Of a stretch of 64,000 nucleotides of DNA, positions 54,497 to 64,000 are shown one piece after another. The notes beneath the pieces are model-generated. The model did not search any database and had not been told where the DNA came from. It saw nothing but the letters and a program-made list of their open reading frames with translations. Origin of the DNA: Pseudomonas sp. dw_612 (lineage in GTDB: Bacteria; Pseudomonadota; Gammaproteobacteria; Pseudomonadales; Pseudomonadaceae); the NCBI RefSeq assembly GCF_018449725.1, contig NZ_JAAVVC010000013.1, positions 124,001 to 188,000 on the forward strand, read 5' to 3'. The first letter of the stretch is position 1; every line of letters begins with the position of its first letter. Made by a program: the position numbers and the translations under genes.

Positions 54497-54588
54497 CCTG
54501 TGGGAGCGGGCTTGCTCGCGAAGAGGCCATTACATTCAACATCAATGTTGACTGATCCACCGCTTTCGCGAGCAAGCCCGCTCCCACA
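54497..54588. repeat. REP doublet
   Basis: Inverted REP units (54497-54522 and 54564-54588) follow the tldE-like gene. Confidence 0.9.
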
Positions 54589-54641
54589 TGGACCGCGTCC
54601 CACAATGACATTGCATTAACACTTCTCCCGCAAGAGGTCCC

Positions 54642-56069
54642 ATGCCCAACCGCCCAGCTCTCGACCCCATCACCGCCCGCTGGTTGCCGTGGGTCGTCGC
54701 CATTGCCTTCTTCATGCAGTCCCTCGACGGGACCATCCTCAACACCGCCCTGCCGGCCATGGCCCTGGACCTGGCGGAAAACCCGTTGCGCATGCAGGGT
54801 GTGATCATTGCCTACATGCTCACCGTCGCCCTGCTTATCCCCGCCTCGGGCTGGATCGCCGACCGTTTCGGCACCAAGAAGATCTTCTTCGGCGCGATCC
54901 TGCTGTTCAGCATCGGCTCATTGCTCTGCGCCTTATCGAGCACACTGACCATGCTGATCGGCGCGCGGATCATTCAAGGCCTGGGCGGTGCCTTGATGTT
55001 GCCGGTCGGCAGGCTGGTGGTGCTGCGGGCCTACCCACGCTCGGAGCTGGTGCGGATCATGGGTTTCATCACCATTCCCGGTCTGCTCGGCCCGCTGCTC
55101 GGCCCGACCACTGGCGGCTGGATGGTGCAATACCTGTCGTGGCACTGGATCTTTTTGATCAACCTGCCGGTCGGCGTGATCGGTTGCTACGCCGTGTGGA
55201 AATTCATCCCCGACCTGCGCGGCAGCGAACGCACGCGCTTCGATGGCCTCGGCTTCCTGCTGTTCGGCGCGGCGATGGTGCTGATCACCATCGCCATGGA
55301 AGGCCTCGGCGAATTGCACCTGCCGCACCTTCGCGTGATGTTGTTGCTGTTCGGCGGTATGGCGTGTCTGGCGGCGTATTGGCTGCGGGCCGGGCACATC
55401 GACAATCCGCTGTTCGCGCCGTCGCTGTTCAAGACCCGGACCTTCGCCGTTGGCATTCTCGGCAACCTGTTCGCCCGACTGGGCAGCGGTGCGTTGCCGT
55501 TCCTCGTGCCGTTGCTGCTGCAAGTGGCGCTGGGTTATTCGCCGTCCCAGGCCGGGATGAGCATGTTGCCGCTCGCGGCGGCGGCGATGTTCGCCAAATC
55601 CGTGGCGCGACCGCTGATCGAACGCCTGGGCTACCGCATCGTGCTGACCGGCAACACCCTGGCGCTGGGCGTCATGCTCGCGGCCATGGGCCTGGTCAGC
55701 GAGCAGACGCCGTACTGGCTGCTGCTGGTGATGCTGGCGATTGCCGGCGCAATCAACTCCTTGCAGTTCACCGCGATGAACACCGTGACCCTGATCGACC
55801 TCGACGACGCCAGCGCCAGCAGCGGCAACAGCTTGCTGTCGGTGGTCGCGCAATTGTCCTTGAGCCTCGGTGTGGCGTGCGCCGGCGCCCTGCTCGGCGG
55901 GTTTACGGCGGAGGTCGGCAACGATGGCGTAGACACCGTGCTGGGCGCGTTCCAACTGACCTTCGTGACCGTCGGCATCATGGCGATGCTGGCCGCGACG
56001 ATCTTCTCGCAGCTGTCACCCAACGATGGCCGTCGGGTAGTCAGTCGCGAACACGACATCGAACACTGA
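54642..56069 (+). CDS. MFS multidrug exporter of the DHA2/MdtD type
   Basis: The 475-residue membrane protein has about fourteen helices. The start region LPWVVAIAFFMQSLDGTILNTALPAMALDL contains the DHA2 motif with Asp and NTALP. The motif A loop is GWIADRFGTKKIFF, and motif C is GPLLGPTTGGWMVQ. It resembles MdtD, a proton-driven efflux protein of uncertain substrate. It is a single gene between repeats. The leader AAGAGGTCCC gives a reasonable ribosome site. Confidence 0.85.
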   Translation: MPNRPALDPITARWLPWVVAIAFFMQSLDGTILNTALPAMALDLAENPLRMQGVIIAYMLTVALLIPASGWIADRFGTKKIFFGAILLFSIGSLLCALSSTLTMLIGARIIQGLGGALMLPVGRLVVLRAYPRSELVRIMGFITIPGLLGPLLGPTTGGWMVQYLSWHWIFLINLPVGVIGCYAVWKFIPDLRGSERTRFDGLGFLLFGAAMVLITIAMEGLGELHLPHLRVMLLLFGGMACLAAYWLRAGHIDNPLFAPSLFKTRTFAVGILGNLFARLGSGALPFLVPLLLQVALGYSPSQAGMSMLPLAAAAMFAKSVARPLIERLGYRIVLTGNTLALGVMLAAMGLVSEQTPYWLLLVMLAIAGAINSLQFTAMNTVTLIDLDDASASSGNSLLSVVAQLSLSLGVACAGALLGGFTAEVGNDGVDTVLGAFQLTFVTVGIMAMLAATIFSQLSPNDGRRVVSREHDIEH

Positions 56070-56070
56070 T

Positions 56071-56289
56071 GTAGCAGCTGCCGAGGCACGAGGCTGCGTT
56101 GCGTGTCCGCAGGACCGCCCTCGGGGTCTGCTTCGCAGCCCAACGCAGCCTCGTGCCTCGGCAGCTGCTACAGACTGATCTCAGAGTTTCTTCGCAGCCC
56201 GACGCAGCCTCGTGCCTCGGCAGCTGCTACAGACTGATCTCGGAGTTTCTTCGCGGCCCAACGCAGCCTCGTGCCTCGGCAGCTGCTAC
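56071..56289. repeat. Palindromic repeat of the GTAGCAGCTGCCGAGGCACG family with tripled right arm
   Basis: The left arm starts at 56071. The right arm CGTGCCTCGGCAGCTGCTAC occurs three times, ending near 56171, 56230 and 56289. The repeated unit is 59 bp, including AGACTGATCTC-GAGTTTCTTCGC. This is a local tandem expansion of one arm. Confidence 0.9.
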
Positions 56290-56373
56290 ATGACATGCTT
56301 CTCGTCCAGAATTTGCAGGTGAAGAGCCTGGGACTGATACACTGCGCGACATTTTGTTTTGCAGGCCAGTCCC

Positions 56374-57759
<1,386 letters not shown>

Positions 57760-57786
57760 GAGATCGTCTGGCTGACAGAGATCAAA

Positions 57787-57876
57787 TGTGGGAGCGGGCT
57801 TGCTCGCGAAGGCGGACTGACAAACAACATCTATGTTGAATGTGCTGGCCTCTTCGCGAGCAAGCCCGCTCCCACA
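57787..57876. repeat. REP doublet
   Basis: Inverted REP units (57787-57811 and 57851-57876) are between dbpA and the flavoprotein gene. Confidence 0.9.
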
Positions 57877-57918
57877 TTGGTTTGTCGGTGAATCTGAATT
57901 TTGTGTGAGGACACCGTT

Positions 57919-59097
57919 TTGCGCTCTACCGAAGTCGTGATCATTGGCGCTGGCGCCGCAGGGTTGATGTGTGCGCTGACCGCCGCCGGGCGCGGGCGCA
58001 AAGTGATGTTGCTCGACCACGCCAACAAGGCCGGCAAGAAAATCCTGATGTCGGGCGGTGGCCGCTGCAATTTCACCAACATGTACACCGAACCGGGCAA
58101 TTTTCTCTCGCAGAACGAACATTTCTGCAAATCCGCACTGGCGCGCTACACCCAGTGGGATTTCATCGGCATGGTCGCCAAACATGGCGTGCCGTACCAC
58201 GAGAAGAAACTCGGCCAGCTGTTCTGCGATAACAAATCCAGCGACATTCTCGAGATGCTGCTCAACGAGTGCGATCAGGTCGGCGTCAGCCTGCATCTGG
58301 ACACCTCGATCCAGACCATCGAGAAACTCGACAGCGGTTACCTGCTGGACACCACGCTCGGCCAAATCACCTGCGAATCCCTGGTGATCGCCACCGGTGG
58401 CTTGTCGATTCCGACCTTGGGCGCGACCGGTTTCGGCTACCAAGTCGCCAAGCAGTTCGGTCACGACCTGCTGCCGACCCGCGCCGGCCTGGTGCCGTTC
58501 ACCATCACCGATCAACTCAAAGAGCTGTGCACCGAGTTGTCCGGTACGTCGGTGGATTGCCTGGTGAGCTGCAACGAGCAGAGCTTCCGCGAGAACATCC
58601 TGTTCACTCACCGTGGCCTCAGCGGCCCGGCGATTTTGCAGATTTCGTCGTTCTGGGAATCCGGCGACACGGTGGAAATCAATCTGATGCCGGACCACGA
58701 CGTGCCGAGCTGGCTGCAACAGCAGCAGGCCGAACGTCCGAACAGCGAGTTGAAAACCCTGCTGGGGGAAATCTTCACCAAGAAGATGGCCAACCTGCTG
58801 GCGGACAACTGGTTCGTTTCCAAACCGATGAAGCAATACACCCACGCGGAAATCGCCGACATCGCCGAAAGACTGGCGAGCTGGACAGTCGTGCCCGCCG
58901 GCACCGAAGGCTACCGCACCGCCGAAGTGACTCTGGGCGGCGTCGACACCCACGAAGTGTCGTCCAAAACCATGGAATCGCTGAAAAGCCCCGGCCTGTA
59001 CTTCATCGGCGAAGTGCTGGACGTCACCGGGCATCTGGGCGGCTTCAACTTCCAGTGGGCCTGGGCCTCGGGCTACGCCGCCGCGCAGTACGTCTGA
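57919..59097 (+). CDS. HI0933/YhiN-type flavoprotein
   Basis: The 392-residue protein starts with TTG (LRSTEVVIIGAGAAGLMCA) after GAGGACACC. The Rossmann motif GAGAAG is at residues 9-14. The family signatures SGGGRCNFTNMY, ATGGLSIPTLGATGFGYQVA, TEGYRTAEVTLGGVDTHEV and VLDVTGHLGGFNFQWAWASGY are intact. Members are FAD-containing oxidoreductases without an agreed function. It lies alone between a REP doublet and a long palindrome. Confidence 0.87.
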   Translation: MRSTEVVIIGAGAAGLMCALTAAGRGRKVMLLDHANKAGKKILMSGGGRCNFTNMYTEPGNFLSQNEHFCKSALARYTQWDFIGMVAKHGVPYHEKKLGQLFCDNKSSDILEMLLNECDQVGVSLHLDTSIQTIEKLDSGYLLDTTLGQITCESLVIATGGLSIPTLGATGFGYQVAKQFGHDLLPTRAGLVPFTITDQLKELCTELSGTSVDCLVSCNEQSFRENILFTHRGLSGPAILQISSFWESGDTVEINLMPDHDVPSWLQQQQAERPNSELKTLLGEIFTKKMANLLADNWFVSKPMKQYTHAEIADIAERLASWTVVPAGTEGYRTAEVTLGGVDTHEVSSKTMESLKSPGLYFIGEVLDVTGHLGGFNFQWAWASGYAAAQYV

Positions 59098-59129
59098 CTA
59101 CACATTTCTATGAAGCTGTGTAGAAGCCT

Positions 59130-59228
59130 GTAGGAGCTGTCGAGTGAAACGAGGCTGCGATCTTTTGACTTTGCTTTTCAAAGGCAAGATCAAAAGATCG
59201 CAGCCTCGTTTCACTCGACAGCTCCTAC
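59130..59228. repeat. Long palindromic repeat, third copy of the GTAGGAGCTGTCGAGTG family
   Basis: Arms GTAGGAGCTGTCGAGTGAAA and its complement pair around TTTGCTTTTCAAAGGCAAG. It follows the flavoprotein gene. It matches the copies at 5675 and 6667 closely. Confidence 0.88.
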
Positions 59229-59358
59229 ACAGCTCCTACAGGGTGCGTGATTCGCCAGGTAAGGAACAGATTTTGCTATCAGATGTGATCGGCGCCATTG
59301 CGTCGGCGTCATTACTGGCTCAATTTAGCGTCATCGCCTCGGAAGGCCCTCGCACTTC

Positions 59359-61542
59359 ATGTCATCGACCCCATTTAGTCAGTCTCTGCGTCGCCTCTGG
59401 GCGCTGGATAAATTCAGCTACAGCGTGCGGGTGTTCATCGCCCTGACCGGCAGCATGGCCGTTTGTTGGTATCAGGATGAAATGGGGCTGTTGATCCCGT
59501 TGTTCCTGGGCATTATCGCCAGCGCCCTGGCCGAGACCGACGACAGTTGGCAGGGCCGCCTCAACGCGCTGGCCGTGACGCTGGTGTGTTTCAGCGTTGC
59601 CGCGTTCTCCGTCGAATTACTCTTCCCCTACCCCGTCATTTTTATCATCGCCCTGGCCCTGGCCAGTTTCGGCCTGACCATGCTCGGCGCCCTCGGCGAA
59701 CGCTATGGCGCGATTGCCTCGGCGACGCTGATTCTGTCGGTCTACACCATGATCGGCGTGGACCAGCGCGGCGGCGCGGTGACCGATTTCTGGCACGAAC
59801 CGGTGCTGCTGGTGGCCGGTGCAGCCTGGTACGGTTTGCTCTCGGTGCTGTGGCAGGCGCTGTTTTCCAACCAGCCGGTGCAGCAGAGCCTGGCGCGGTT
59901 GTTCCGTGAATTGGGTTTGTACCTGAAGCTCAAATCGTCGCTGTTCGAGCCGATCCGGCAAATGGACGTGGAGGCGCGGCGCCTGGAACTGGCCCAGCAA
60001 AACGGCCGGGTGGTGGCGGCCCTGAACGTCGCCAAGGAAATCATCCTGCACCGGGTCGGCAACGGTCGCCCTGGTTCGAAAGTCAGCCGTTATCTCAAGC
60101 TGTACTTTCTCGCCCAGGACATCCACGAACGCGCCAGTTCTTCGCACTACCCTTACAACGCCCTGGCCGATGCGTTCTTCCACAGCGACGTGATGTTCCG
60201 TTGCCAGCGCCTGCTGCGCCAGCAAGGCAAAGCCTGTCGCGCGCTGGCCGAATCGATCCAGATGCGCCAACCCTTCGTCTATGACGCCAGTTTCGCCGAA
60301 GCCCTGGGCGACCTGCACGCCTCCCTCGAGCACCTGCGCATCCAGAGCAATCCGGCCTGGCGCGGGCTGCTGCGGTCCTTGCGCGCACTGGCGGCCAACC
60401 TCGGCACCCTCGACCGCTTGCTCAGCGACGCGAGCAACCCCGACGCCCTCGCCGACGCCACCGACAGCAGCCTGCTCGACCGTTCACCGCGCAACCTCAA
60501 GGATGTGTGGCTGCGTTTGCGCACGCAGCTGACGCCGACTTCGTTGCTGTTCCGCCACGCCTTGCGTTTGCCTTTGGCGCTGAGCATCGGCTACGGCATG
60601 GTGCATTTGATTCACCCGTCACAGGGTTACTGGATCATCCTGACGACGCTGTTTGTCTGTCAGCCAAACTACGGCGCGACCCGGCGCAAACTCGGGCAGC
60701 GGATCATCGGCACCGCCATCGGCCTGACCCTGGCCTGGGCGCTATTCGATCTGTTCCCGAACCCGTTGATCCAGTCGTGCTTCGCCATCGCTGCAGGGGT
60801 GGTGTTCTTTATCAACCGCACCACGCGCTACACCCTGGCGACGGCAGCGATCACCCTGATGGTGTTGTTCTGCTTCAACCAGGTCGGGGACGGTTACGGG
60901 CTGTTCCTGCCGCGCCTGTTCGATACCTTGCTCGGCAGCCTGATCGCCGGACTGGCCGTGTTCCTCTTCCTGCCCGACTGGCAGGGCCGACGCCTGAACA
61001 AAGTGCTGGCCAACACCCTGACCTGCAACAGCATTTACCTGCGCCAAATCATGCAGCAATACGCTGCGGGTAAAAGCGATGACCTGGCGTATCGCCTGGC
61101 CCGACGCAACGCACACAACGCCGATGCCGCGCTGTCGACGACGCTAGCGAACATGCTGATGGAACCGGGGCATTTCCGGAAAGAAGCGGATGTCGGTTTC
61201 CGTTTCCTGGTGTTGTCCCACACGTTGTTGAGCTACTTGTCAGGCCTCGGCGCGCACCGTGAAACCCAATTGCCGCCGGATGTGCGCGAGCATTTGATCG
61301 ACGGTGCGGGTGTGAGTCTGGCAGCCAGCATCGATGAAATCGCCCAAGGGTTGGCGAGCAAACTGCCGATCGCGATTCAGAGTGATGCGGAAGAAGCGCT
61401 GGCCAATGAGCTGGAGCAGATGCCGGACGAGATCGATGAAGGTCAGCGGCTGGTGCAGACGCAGTTGGCGTTGATCTGCCGGCAGTTGGGGCCGTTGCGG
61501 ACGTTGGCGGCGCATTTGATCAAGGATACGAGCGAGGATTGA
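59359..61542 (+). CDS. yccS: YccS-like FUSC family inner-membrane protein
   Basis: The 727-residue protein has two clusters of membrane helices, one in residues 20-150 and one near residues 400-540. This is the FUSC/YccS architecture. The first contains WALDKFSYSVRVFIALTGSMAVCWY and the second YWIILTTLFVCQPNYGATRRKLGQRIIGT, which is the family hallmark. A soluble helical region lies between them. The role is transport-like, related to aromatic acid or fusaric acid efflux, but unproven for YccS. It stands as a single gene. Confidence 0.88.
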   Translation: MSSTPFSQSLRRLWALDKFSYSVRVFIALTGSMAVCWYQDEMGLLIPLFLGIIASALAETDDSWQGRLNALAVTLVCFSVAAFSVELLFPYPVIFIIALALASFGLTMLGALGERYGAIASATLILSVYTMIGVDQRGGAVTDFWHEPVLLVAGAAWYGLLSVLWQALFSNQPVQQSLARLFRELGLYLKLKSSLFEPIRQMDVEARRLELAQQNGRVVAALNVAKEIILHRVGNGRPGSKVSRYLKLYFLAQDIHERASSSHYPYNALADAFFHSDVMFRCQRLLRQQGKACRALAESIQMRQPFVYDASFAEALGDLHASLEHLRIQSNPAWRGLLRSLRALAANLGTLDRLLSDASNPDALADATDSSLLDRSPRNLKDVWLRLRTQLTPTSLLFRHALRLPLALSIGYGMVHLIHPSQGYWIILTTLFVCQPNYGATRRKLGQRIIGTAIGLTLAWALFDLFPNPLIQSCFAIAAGVVFFINRTTRYTLATAAITLMVLFCFNQVGDGYGLFLPRLFDTLLGSLIAGLAVFLFLPDWQGRRLNKVLANTLTCNSIYLRQIMQQYAAGKSDDLAYRLARRNAHNADAALSTTLANMLMEPGHFRKEADVGFRFLVLSHTLLSYLSGLGAHRETQLPPDVREHLIDGAGVSLAASIDEIAQGLASKLPIAIQSDAEEALANELEQMPDEIDEGQRLVQTQLALICRQLGPLRTLAAHLIKDTSED

Positions 61543-61565
61543 ACCTTGTGGTGACCGGGCGGGCC

Positions 61566-61636
61566 CCTTCGCGAGCAAGCCCGCTCCCACAAGGGGAACG
61601 TATTCCAAATGTGGGAGCGGGCTTGCTCGCGAAAGC
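61566..61636. repeat. REP doublet
   Basis: Inverted REP units (61566-61592 and 61610-61636) are separated by only about 18 bp and follow yccS. Confidence 0.9.
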
Positions 61637-61693
61637 GCCATCAGCCACACCACCAATCAACTTGCAGCTTGAAGCTCAAAACTTGCCGCTACC

Positions 61694-62431
61694 CTACATC
61701 CCATGCTGCTTCATCAACCGCTCATAACTCCCATCCGCCTTCATCGCCGCAATCTCCCGATCAAACCCCGCCACAATCTGCTCATGCTGCGGGTTCTTCA
61801 GGCTCACCAGAATGTGCAGGCTGTTCTCACTCAGCGGCTTGGGCAGGAATTCGACGGAATTGCGCACCTTGGCCGATTCCCGGGCCAGGTAATAGCGGGC
61901 GACGAACTCGTCTTCCAGGGTCAGCTTGACCCGGTCCGCCGCGAGCATGCGCACGGCCATGGCGAAGTTATGCACAGGGATTTTCTGCAACGCCGCATCC
62001 TCATCGAATTCCGGCGAATAGGCATAACCACGCACCACCGCGATCGGGTAGGTGTGCAGTTGCTGCAGGTTGTTGTATTCGATCGGCGCGTCTTTACGCT
62101 TGATGAAGCGCACGCGGTTGAGCAGATACTCGGAGGAGAATTGCCCGAACTTGGTGCGGTCGTCGTTGTACCAGGCGTTGACCAGCACGTCGTAGCGACC
62201 CTCACCCACGCCCAACAAGGCCCGCGCCCACGGCACTTGCTCGAAGTCACTGGCATAACCGGCCCGGGCCAGCGCGGTGCTGACGATGTCAGTAGCCAAA
62301 CCACCGTTGACCAGCGTGGCATCGGTAAAGGGAGGCCAGGCATCGGCCACCAGACGCAGCTTTTCCGCCGCCGCATTCTGTGTCAGCAACAGCAATCCAA
62401 TCAAAGCAAAGGCTCGATGCAATCGCGGCAT
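61694..62431 (-). CDS. Periplasmic solute-binding protein, family 3 (amino-acid type)
   Basis: The 245-residue protein has a signal peptide (MPRLHRAFALIGLLLLTQNAAAEKL, cleavage probably after AAA). The mature part begins LRLVADAWPPFTDATL, typical of the SBP_bac_3 family, with YASDFEQVPWARALLGVGEGRYDVLVNAWYNDDR. No ABC permease or ATPase is adjacent, so it may be an orphan sensor or a partner of a distant transporter. It is transcribed toward yccS. Confidence 0.85.
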   Translation of the reverse strand: MPRLHRAFALIGLLLLTQNAAAEKLRLVADAWPPFTDATLVNGGLATDIVSTALARAGYASDFEQVPWARALLGVGEGRYDVLVNAWYNDDRTKFGQFSSEYLLNRVRFIKRKDAPIEYNNLQQLHTYPIAVVRGYAYSPEFDEDAALQKIPVHNFAMAVRMLAADRVKLTLEDEFVARYYLARESAKVRNSVEFLPKPLSENSLHILVSLKNPQHEQIVAGFDREIAAMKADGSYERLMKQHGM

Positions 62432-62688
62432 GCTAGAAAATCCTTAGCGGGCGGGCTGCCCGACGTGTTTTTCAGCCAAAACTCCAAGACTCAAATACCG
62501 GCCTGGCGGTACTAAACCTTAGCTCATTGAAGCCACTGCACAGCGCTGACTTGCAGATTACACAAAGAAGACAATGCCGCGCGAAATGAATGATGGCATT
62601 TTGGCCTATGTCACAGATTTCTCCGCCATCAAGACATCTTTCGCCGGGGCGCTTAGTATCTGGAGCACGTTGTTCAAGGAATATGAAG

Positions 62689-63141
62689 ATGACAATCGAG
62701 TGGGTCTGCAAACATCACAGCGATCTGGGTAAAGAGCAGCTGTATGCCATTTTGAAGTTGCGCGCCGAGGTGTTTGTCGTCGAGCAGCAATGTGTCTACC
62801 AGGATGTCGATGGCCAGGATCTGGAAGGCGACACCTGCCATGTGATGGGCTGGGATGGCGAGCGATTGGTCGCGTACCTGCGTTTGCTGGACCCGGAACT
62901 GCAGGGCGGCGACGTGGTGATCGGGCGAGTGGTGACCGCGCCTGAAGGCCGTGGCCAGGGGCTGGGGCATGAAATGATGGAACAGGCGTTGAAACAAGCT
63001 GAAAAGCGCTGGCCCGACATGCCGATTTATCTGTCGGCCCAGGCGCATTTGCAGGGTTATTACGGGCGGTATGGGTTTGTGGTGGCGGGTGAGGAGTATG
63101 TCGAGGACGGCATTCCGCATATTGGGATGCGTCGTTCCTGA
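62689..63141 (+). CDS. elaA: ElaA-type GNAT acetyltransferase
   Basis: The 150-residue protein matches ElaA: LYAILKLRAEVFVVEQQCVYQDVDGQDLEGDTCHVMG, then IGRVVTAPEGRGQGLGHEMM (acetyl-CoA loop) and LSAQAHLQGYYGRYGF. MTIEWVCK is chosen as start because AAGGA is eight bases before it; an ATG six bases earlier is too close. The substrate is not known in the family. The gene is divergent from the solute-binding protein gene. Confidence 0.88.
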   Translation: MTIEWVCKHHSDLGKEQLYAILKLRAEVFVVEQQCVYQDVDGQDLEGDTCHVMGWDGERLVAYLRLLDPELQGGDVVIGRVVTAPEGRGQGLGHEMMEQALKQAEKRWPDMPIYLSAQAHLQGYYGRYGFVVAGEEYVEDGIPHIGMRRS

Positions 63142-63147
63142 GGACCT

Positions 63148-63214
63148 CTTCGCGGGCAAGCCCGCTCCCACATTGGAATGCATATCCCTGTGGGAGCGGG
63201 CTTGCTCGCGAAAG
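63148..63214. repeat. REP doublet
   Basis: Inverted REP units (63148-63172 and 63189-63214), with a short spacer, lie between convergent elaA and the HTH gene. The left unit has a CGCGGGCAAG variant end. Confidence 0.88.
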
Positions 63215-63238
63215 CGTCAGCCCAGCCGCCGAAAAACT

Positions 63239-63535
63239 TCAGGGATATTCCAACACCGCTTTAATCTGCCGCAAATTACGCTCGATCCACCCCCGGTCAA
63301 TCGCTCCCCAATCGCGAATCCGATAACGCCCGGCATGGTTACGCGCGCCGTCTTCCTGTTCGAACTCACACACGATATCCAGATCCGCCAGCGCCGCGAT
63401 GGTGTCCTGGGCTGTGCGCCGAGGCATGCCGGTGACTTCGGTCAGGGTCGGGACGCTGCTGGCCAGCCCGCTGTCGATCAGGTACGCCACGTACAACCGG
63501 CGGTAAAAGCTGCTTTTGGTCTTGCTGACGTCCAT
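63239..63535 (-). CDS. Small winged-helix DNA-binding-like protein
   Basis: The 98-residue protein starts MDVSKTKSSFYRRLYVAYLIDSG, with AAGGAG eight bases upstream. The middle segment SSVPTLTEVTGMPRRTAQDTIAALADLDIVCEFEQEDG looks like a winged helix-turn-helix, followed by a wing ARNHAGRYRIRDWGAIDR. No partner domain is present. It lies 11 bp after the metallopeptidase-like gene on the same strand, so both are probably cotranscribed. Its target is unknown. Confidence 0.7.
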   Translation of the reverse strand: MDVSKTKSSFYRRLYVAYLIDSGLASSVPTLTEVTGMPRRTAQDTIAALADLDIVCEFEQEDGARNHAGRYRIRDWGAIDRGWIERNLRQIKAVLEYP

Positions 63536-63546
63536 CCGGACACTCC

Positions 63547-64000
63547 TTATTGCATATCCCGCCACGTCAGATACACCCGCAGATCAAACTCCACCTGGTG
63601 ATACCCCGGCATCATGTGTTCGCACAGTTTGTAGAACGCCTTGTTGTGATCCGACTCTTTGAAATGCGCCAGTTCATGCACCACGATCATTTTCAGAAAC
63701 TCCGACGGCGCTTCCTTGAACAGCGAAGCGACGCGGATTTCTTTCTTGGCCTTGAGCTTGCCGCCCTGCACCCGGGAAATCGTAGTGTGCAGGCCGAGGG
63801 CACGGTGGGTCAGGTCCAGGCGGTTGTCGAACAACACCTTGTCGATGGCCGGGGCGTTACGCAGGTATTCCTGTTTCATATCCAGGGCATAGATGTACAA
63901 CGCCTTGTCGCTTTGCACGGCGTGCTTTTGCGGGTAACGCTGGTCCAGGTAGTCGCCCAGCCGACCGTCCGCGATCAGCTGGCGCACCTGGTCCTGCAAC
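63547..64000 (-). CDS. YgjP-like zinc metallopeptidase, C-terminal part (cut by window edge)
   Basis: About 150 residues are in the window and the 5' end is likely beyond the right edge, because the in-frame TTG at the edge has no ribosome site in view. The zinc motif HELAHFKESDH is intact, preceded by EFLKMIVV and followed by NKAFYKLCEHMMPGYHQVEFDLRVYL. This fits the YgjP/SprT-like family of uncharacterised peptidases. The HTH gene follows after 11 bp. Confidence 0.8.
   Translation of the reverse strand, partial: LQDQVRQLIADGRLGDYLDQRYPQKHAVQSDKALYIYALDMKQEYLRNAPAIDKVLFDNRLDLTHRALGLHTTISRVQGGKLKAKKEIRVASLFKEAPSEFLKMIVVHELAHFKESDHNKAFYKLCEHMMPGYHQVEFDLRVYLTWRDMQ

Noticed and set aside
56071..56289. 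CRISPR array
   Set aside because: The repeats are palindrome arms whose intervening sequence is repeated too, and no cas genes are present.

Overview
The window looks like chromosomal DNA of a Pseudomonas of the fluorescens group. The evidence is high-GC coding with dense REP-type palindromes between genes, and a gene set and order matching the choline, glycine betaine and carnitine catabolic locus known from Pseudomonas. No rRNA, tRNA, prophage, insertion sequence or CRISPR array was seen.

Layout. 1-3.5 kb: sarcosine oxidase soxB-soxD-soxA (soxA cut by the window edge) with glyA. 3.8-6.6 kb: a TraX-like membrane protein, threonine aldolase ltaE and a short-chain dehydrogenase. 6.8-9.5 kb: divergent gbcB/gbcA glycine betaine demethylase. 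9.6-16.3 kb: an accessory cluster of metallophosphoesterase, membrane di-haem cytochrome c, and a 1150-residue GMC oxidoreductase fused to an alpha/beta hydrolase. 16.35-17.54 kb: a gene-free stretch built of about 182-bp degenerate tandem repeats carrying five perfect DnaA boxes. 17.5-26.1 kb: a GNAT gene and the dimethylglycine dehydrogenase operon (dipeptidase-like, DUF5943-like, dgcA, dgcB, etfA, etfB). 26.4-29.3 kb: a small accessory island (DUF2971-like, LprI-like, HTH, DUF3010, FRG domain). 29.4-35.5 kb: carnitine genes cdhR, caiX, cdhC, cdhA, cdhB and gamma-butyrobetaine dioxygenase. 35.8-42.7 kb: gbdR, L-serine dehydratase and choXWV. 42.9-49.2 kb: betT and betIBA. 49.4-51.5 kb: an AT-richer, translationally coupled three-gene operon of a 2-oxoglutarate dioxygenase with an AzlC/AzlD exporter pair. 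51.7-64 kb: a TldD/TldE pair, an MFS exporter, dbpA, an HI0933-type flavoprotein, YccS, a solute-binding protein, ElaA, an HTH protein and a YgjP-like metallopeptidase (cut by the edge).

How it works together. Choline enters by BetT and ChoXWV. BetA and BetB oxidise it to glycine betaine. GbcAB removes one methyl group to give dimethylglycine, DgcAB with its own ETF gives sarcosine, and SoxBDAG gives glycine and C1 units. GlyA makes serine, which the serine dehydratase deaminates to pyruvate. Carnitine and gamma-butyrobetaine feed into glycine betaine through the dioxygenase, CdhA, CdhC and CdhB. Three regulators are present: BetI, GbdR and CdhR.

Most promising items for a second look are the DnaA-box repeat array at 16.6-17.3 kb, the dioxygenase-AzlCD operon, and the GMC-hydrolase fusion whose nucleophile elbow carries Cys instead of Ser. 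All functional calls come from reading the sequence and from family knowledge; no database search was run.
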